From the NCBI RefSeq assembly GCF_011617465.1, contig NZ_CP050153.1, positions 248,001 through 312,000 of the forward strand: a stretch of DNA of 64,000 nucleotides, given 5' to 3'. Positions 60,158 through 64,000 of the stretch are shown here, piece after piece. Both the position numbers and the translations under genes were made by a program. The notes under the pieces were generated by a model. The model searched no databases, had not been told where the DNA came from, and was given only the letters and a program-made list of their open reading frames with translations. Origin of the DNA: Brevibacterium pigmentatum (GTDB lineage: Bacteria > Actinomycetota > Actinomycetes > Actinomycetales > Brevibacteriaceae). Position 1 is the stretch's first letter, and every line of letters starts with the position of its first letter.

Positions 60158-63100
60158 TCACGCATCGGCGGCTTCGGGCAGGCGGGAGGCGCGGGCTGAA
60201 TGCCCGGGCCTCGATGCCTCGCCGGTGAGCAGCTGCGGCAGCGTCATTCCATTCACGTTCGCGAGGTCCGCCGCCTGGGTACGACAAGAGAATCCGTCTG
60301 CCAGATAGATGGAATCCGCCGGCGCATCCCGCAGTGCCGGCAGCAGGGCGTTCTCTGCCACTGCCACCGAGGTGTCGTAATGGCCGGCCTCCATCCCGAA
60401 GTTCCCGGCCAGCCCGCAGCAGCCGGCGAGTTCGCGCACCGTCGCACCTGTCCGCTCGAGGAGCGCCCGGTCCGCGGCGAAACCCATGACCGAATGCTGA
60501 TGGCAGTGCGGTTGGACGACGACGGTGCGTCCCGTGAGATCGGGGACGTCGAGCTCCGCGTCGACAAGGACCTCGGCCAGCGTCGAGGTGGCCGCCGCGA
60601 TCCGCCTGGCCCGTTCGTCGTCGGGGAAGAGATCGCCGAGGTCGCTGCGCAGCACCGCGGTGCAGCTCGGTTCGATGCCGACGACCGGGATGCCCTTCCG
60701 GGCGTAGGGATCGAGGATCTCCATCGTCGACTCGAGTTTCCGCTTCGCCGCGTCGAGCTGGCCCGTGGAGATGAGCGTGAGCCCGCAGCAGGCTTGCTGA
60801 TCCGGCAAGAGGATCTCGAAACCGGCCGCTTCCAGCAAGTCGACGGCCGTCCTGGCCCCGGCATCGGAGAGGTATTCGGTGAACGAATCCGCCCACAGCA
60901 GGACCTGTTTCTTGCTCGCCTGGGAGGTGCTCACGTATTCGTCGGCGACGAGGGCGTCACGGTTCGCATCTGAGGCATCGCGCGCCTCGGCGGAGGAGAC
61001 GCGGGACTTCGCCCAGCGGGAGAACCGGCGATCATTGAACCGGACCATCTTCCGGCGTGGGTCCATTCCGCCGCCGGTCAGGACGAGTTTGGCCAGGGGA
61101 CGGAACCCCAGCGCCGCGTTCGCCAAAGCACTGACCCCGGGCACCGCCGTGAGCAGGCGGCCCCAGGTGGGCAGCCAGCCGAGCGAATAGTGCGCGAGGG
61201 GACGGAGCTTCCCACGGTAGGTGCGGTGGAGCACCTCTGACTTGTACTGGGCCATATCGACCCCGGCCGGGCAGTCGGACGAACAGGCCTTGCAGCTCAG
61301 GCACAGGTCGAGGGACTCGGTCACCTCGGCGCTGTCGAATGCGTTGATCAGGCCTCCGTTGGTCACCTCTTGGAGGACCCGGGCGCGACCGCGGGTGGAG
61401 TCCTTCTCATCTTTCGTCGCCAGATACGACGGGCACATGAACCCGCCGGACCCGGAGGTGTCGGCACGGCATTTGCCGACGCCCACGCAGCGGTGGACGG
61501 CGTTCGTGAAGCTGCCTTTGTCGTGCGCGAAAGCGAAGCCGCCGGCCGTGCCGATCGGGATCGACTGCGGCCTGCGCAGGTCGGCGGTGATCGGCAGCGG
61601 GTCGACGATGATGCCCGGGTTGAGCAGGTTGTTCGGGTCGAAGAGCCGTTTGACCTCGCCGAGGGCGGCGATCGCTTCATCCGAGTGCTGAAGGCTGAGG
61701 AGTTCGGACCGCGCTCGCCCGTCGCCGTGCTCGCCGGAGGCAGAGCCGCCGTATTTCGTGACGAGTCGTCCGGCCTCCATGACGAAGTCGTGGAAGACGT
61801 CGATGCCATCGGGGCGGTCGAAGGGGAAGTCCGTGCGCATGTGCACGCAGCCGTCCCCGAAGTGGCCGTAGGGCAGACCGCGGATTCCATAGGAGGCCAT
61901 CAGCTCGTCCTGGTCTCGCAGGTAGTCGCCGAGCACCTCGGGCGGGACCGCGGCGTCCTCCCATCCGGTCCAGGCGGGGTCGCCGTCTTCGGTGCGTCCG
62001 GCCAGTCCGCCGGCGTCGGCGCGGATGCCCCACAGGGTGCTCGCTTCTTTTCCGGCGGGCAGGATGCGGAAGTGGTCGGTGCCGGCATCGGCGGCGATGA
62101 TCTGGGCGTTCGCGACGGCTTCGTCCGCGGTGGCGCCGGCGACTTCGATGAGCAGCCAGCCCTTGCCCGCCGGCAGTTCGGGGACGGCGTCCTTGCCCTT
62201 GTGGTTGCGGACCATGTCCATGAGCCGTGAATCGATGCCTTCGACGGCGAGCGGGCCGTGGGGCAGCACCCGGGGGACGGCATCGGCGGCTTCGAACATG
62301 TCCGGGTAGCCGAGGACGAGCACCGTGGGTGACTTCGGAAGGTCGCCGAGGTTGACGACCGCCTCGGTGATCGTCGTCAGTGTGCCTTCGCTGCCGACGA
62401 GGAATTTCGCGAGGTTCGGGCCGTTCTCCGGGAGCAGATGCTCCATCGCATAGGCCGAGGCTTGGCGGCTGAACCGGCCGAATTCGGTGCGGATGACTCC
62501 GAGATGACGGCCGGCCACCTCGGCGAGTCCGGGAATGGGATCGAGTCCGGATCCGGCGAGGAAGGACCGGCCGGTGCCGTCGATGGCCGTCATCTCGACG
62601 ATGTTGTCGACGGTGCGGCCGGCCGAAATCGCGTGCGGTCCGCAGGAGTTGTTGCCGATCATGCCCGCGATCGTCGCCCGATTCTTCGTCGAGGGATCGG
62701 GGCCGAAGGTCAGCCCGTGCGGTTTGCCGGCTTTCTGCAGCTCGCTCATCAGCACCCCCGGTTCGACTCGGGCGGTCTTTGTCGCCGGGTCGATGTCGAG
62801 GATGCGGTTGAGGTGGCGGGAGAAGTCGATGACGATCCCGGTCCCGATCGAATTGCCGGCCTGCGAGGTGCCGCCGCCGCGGGAGGTGATGGGCACCCGG
62901 TGCGACCGGGCCACGTCGAGGATCGAAACGACGTCAGACCTGGTCTTTGGGAAGGCCACGACCTGCGGCACCACCCTGTAGTTCGACGCATCGACGGCGT
63001 ATTCGGCCAACCGGCGAGCCGAGGTGTCGACGGTGCCTTCGATGCCGCGGGTGAGATCGGTGACGACGTCGGTGATGTCGGTGTTCGTCTCAGCGCTCAT
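60158..63100 (-). CDS. Fused FAD-binding/Fe-S 2-hydroxyacid dehydrogenase
   Basis: A 980-residue GlcD-GlcF-type fusion, as in YdiJ-like D-2-hydroxyglutarate or D-lactate dehydrogenases. Order: FAD-binding PCMH domain (about 30-220, with GGGTSQAGNSIGTG), FAD-oxidase C domain (about 240-515, GHFGDGCVHMR near 415), an Fe-S domain with cysteine clusters CVGVGKC near 534 and CLSCKACSSDCP near 600, then two CCG domains (ACCGL near 768 and GCCGLAGNFG near 891). It oxidises a D-2-hydroxy acid and passes electrons through the Fe-S clusters to the respiratory chain at the membrane face. The aminotransferase gene lies seven bases upstream. Confidence 0.92.
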   Translation of the reverse strand: MSAETNTDITDVVTDLTRGIEGTVDTSARRLAEYAVDASNYRVVPQVVAFPKTRSDVVSILDVARSHRVPITSRGGGTSQAGNSIGTGIVIDFSRHLNRILDIDPATKTARVEPGVLMSELQKAGKPHGLTFGPDPSTKNRATIAGMIGNNSCGPHAISAGRTVDNIVEMTAIDGTGRSFLAGSGLDPIPGLAEVAGRHLGVIRTEFGRFSRQASAYAMEHLLPENGPNLAKFLVGSEGTLTTITEAVVNLGDLPKSPTVLVLGYPDMFEAADAVPRVLPHGPLAVEGIDSRLMDMVRNHKGKDAVPELPAGKGWLLIEVAGATADEAVANAQIIAADAGTDHFRILPAGKEASTLWGIRADAGGLAGRTEDGDPAWTGWEDAAVPPEVLGDYLRDQDELMASYGIRGLPYGHFGDGCVHMRTDFPFDRPDGIDVFHDFVMEAGRLVTKYGGSASGEHGDGRARSELLSLQHSDEAIAALGEVKRLFDPNNLLNPGIIVDPLPITADLRRPQSIPIGTAGGFAFAHDKGSFTNAVHRCVGVGKCRADTSGSGGFMCPSYLATKDEKDSTRGRARVLQEVTNGGLINAFDSAEVTESLDLCLSCKACSSDCPAGVDMAQYKSEVLHRTYRGKLRPLAHYSLGWLPTWGRLLTAVPGVSALANAALGFRPLAKLVLTGGGMDPRRKMVRFNDRRFSRWAKSRVSSAEARDASDANRDALVADEYVSTSQASKKQVLLWADSFTEYLSDAGARTAVDLLEAAGFEILLPDQQACCGLTLISTGQLDAAKRKLESTMEILDPYARKGIPVVGIEPSCTAVLRSDLGDLFPDDERARRIAAATSTLAEVLVDAELDVPDLTGRTVVVQPHCHQHSVMGFAADRALLERTGATVRELAGCCGLAGNFGMEAGHYDTSVAVAENALLPALRDAPADSIYLADGFSCRTQAADLANVNGMTLPQLLTGEASRPGHSARASRLPEAADA

Positions 63101-63107
63101 GCCGAGC

Positions 63108-64000
63108 TCAGCTCTCGCGGAGGATGTCGAGGGCTGCTCCGAGGCCGGCTGAGTCGATCTTCACTCCCGCCAGCTGCAGTCCCATCTGGACGCCGGCCAG
63201 TGTGCCCGCAAGGGTGAGATCATTGAGATCGCCGAGGTGGCCGATCCGGAAGACCGTCCCCTGCAGTTTGGATAGGCCCGCCCCCAGAGACATATCGAAG
63301 CGGTCGAGGATGAGCTTTCGCAGCTCATCGGCGTCGTGTCCGTCGGGCATGACGACGGCGGTGAGCACGGGGGAGTGTTCGCTCTCGTTCGTGCACAGCA
63401 CTTCGAGGCCCCAGGCCTCGACTGCGGCACGTGTCGCTTCGCCGAAGCGGATGTGGCGGGCGAAGACGTTGTCCAGGCCTTCCTCATTCAGCAGCCGCAG
63501 TGATTCCTTGAGTCCGAACAGGATGTTCGTGTTCGGGGTGTAGGGAGTCATCCCGTTCCTGCCGGCGGCGAGCATCTCCGTCCAGTTCCAGACGGATTTC
63601 GGAAGGGACGAGGACTTGTGGGCTTCAAGGGCCTTGTCGCTCACGGCATTGAAGGACAGTCCCGGTGGGAGCATGAGGCCCTTCTGTGAGCCCGAGACCG
63701 TGACATCGACGCGCCATTCGTCGTGCCGGTAGTCGACGGAGCCGAGTGAGGAGATCGTATCGACCATGAACAGAGCCGGGTGGTCTGCGGCGTCGATGGC
63801 CGCGCGGATCTCGGAAATGCGGCTCGTGACCCCGGTCGAGGTCTCGTTGTGGACGACGCAGATAGCTTTGAAGCGGTGGTCGGTGTCAGCGGCGAGGGCT
63901 TCGCCGATCTTCTGGGGATCGGCGCCGGTGCGCCAGTCGCCCGCAATGACCGTGGGTTTGAGTCCCCATTTCTCAGCCATCGTCTTCCACAATGAGGAGA
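63108..64000 (-). CDS. PLP-dependent alanine/serine--glyoxylate aminotransferase family protein, partial
   Basis: C-terminal ~297 residues of a class V aminotransferase; the start lies beyond the right edge. The fold-type I markers are HNETSTGVTSRI, the PLP aspartate in FMVDTISSLGSVDY, and the Schiff-base lysine in SGSQKGLMLPPGLSF. YTPNTNILFGLKESLRLL and FRIGHLGDLND are typical of serine--glyoxylate and alanine--glyoxylate aminotransferases. It produces or removes glyoxylate or a related keto acid. It is the first visible gene of the leftward operon with the D-2-hydroxyacid dehydrogenase, CoA-transferase and crotonase. Confidence 0.88.
   Translation of the reverse strand, partial: SSLWKTMAEKWGLKPTVIAGDWRTGADPQKIGEALAADTDHRFKAICVVHNETSTGVTSRISEIRAAIDAADHPALFMVDTISSLGSVDYRHDEWRVDVTVSGSQKGLMLPPGLSFNAVSDKALEAHKSSSLPKSVWNWTEMLAAGRNGMTPYTPNTNILFGLKESLRLLNEEGLDNVFARHIRFGEATRAAVEAWGLEVLCTNESEHSPVLTAVVMPDGHDADELRKLILDRFDMSLGAGLSKLQGTVFRIGHLGDLNDLTLAGTLAGVQMGLQLAGVKIDSAGLGAALDILRES

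Noticed and set aside
1..64000. CRISPR arrays, tRNA/rRNA genes, insertion sequences or prophage
   Set aside because: No regularly spaced repeats, cloverleaf-like gene, transposase, integrase or structural phage gene was found while reading both strands.

Overview
The window is high-GC DNA with dense codirectional operons, divergent regulators and catabolic functions typical of the Actinomycetota. The copper amine oxidase/aldehyde dehydrogenase set, the CaiB/BaiF and acyl-CoA dehydrogenase genes, and the PucR, FCD-GntR and MHS-family genes suggest a soil, dairy or skin type such as Brevibacteriaceae. That placement is an inference from gene content; no rRNA or tRNA gene is present to confirm it. 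I saw no prophage, insertion sequence or CRISPR array. One stretch of lower GC (about 33.1-36.4 kb) looks acquired.

Layout. 0-14.6 kb: a hydantoinase-type HyuA (cut by the left edge) divergent from a PucR regulator; an MMPL exporter; MarR; a pirin/GNAT/AhpD-like group; an unusual NRAMP relative with an apparent N-terminal frameshift; two esterase/serine hydrolases followed by a second PucR-like regulator; an aldo/keto reductase and a RibD-like reductase. 14.7-33.1 kb: the metabolic centre of the window. A TRAP transporter (dctPQM) and an operon of CoA-transferase, class I fumarase and acyl-CoA dehydrogenase flank an FCD-GntR gene, and each promoter region carries nearly the same 18-bp palindrome. 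Next come a MaoC hydratase divergent from an MHS-family transporter, a TetR regulator, and a rightward run of unknown protein, alpha/beta hydrolase, AMP-forming ligase, acyl-CoA dehydrogenase, mesaconyl-C4-CoA hydratase-like protein and 2-methylfumaryl-CoA isomerase (Mct)-like protein. I read this as import, CoA activation and breakdown of a C4/C5 (methyl-branched) dicarboxylate such as mesaconate, itaconate or methylsuccinate. The final lyase is not in the window.

33.1-39.6 kb: a lower-GC HNH nuclease and Nudix hydrolase pair, a POT peptide transporter, a YtcJ-type amidohydrolase, a DUF2891 protein and a CHY zinc-finger protein. 39.6-47.6 kb: an amine utilisation unit of APC permease, translationally coupled copper amine oxidase, a His-rich membrane protein, a divergent TetR, an aldehyde dehydrogenase and an MHS transporter. 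47.7-57.9 kb: a tightly overlapping RidA, DUF1028 and M20 amidohydrolase operon divergent from LysR; a flavin monooxygenase; aspartate ammonia-lyase; an opine-dehydrogenase-family protein and an AbgT transporter divergent from a second FCD-GntR.

58-64 kb: a leftward operon of PLP aminotransferase (cut by the right edge), a fused FAD/Fe-S 2-hydroxyacid dehydrogenase, a third CaiB/BaiF CoA-transferase and a crotonase that lacks the usual catalytic glutamates. Two genes (NRAMP relative and alpha/beta hydrolase) each look frameshifted by one extra G in a GGGG tract. These could be sequencing errors or real lesions.
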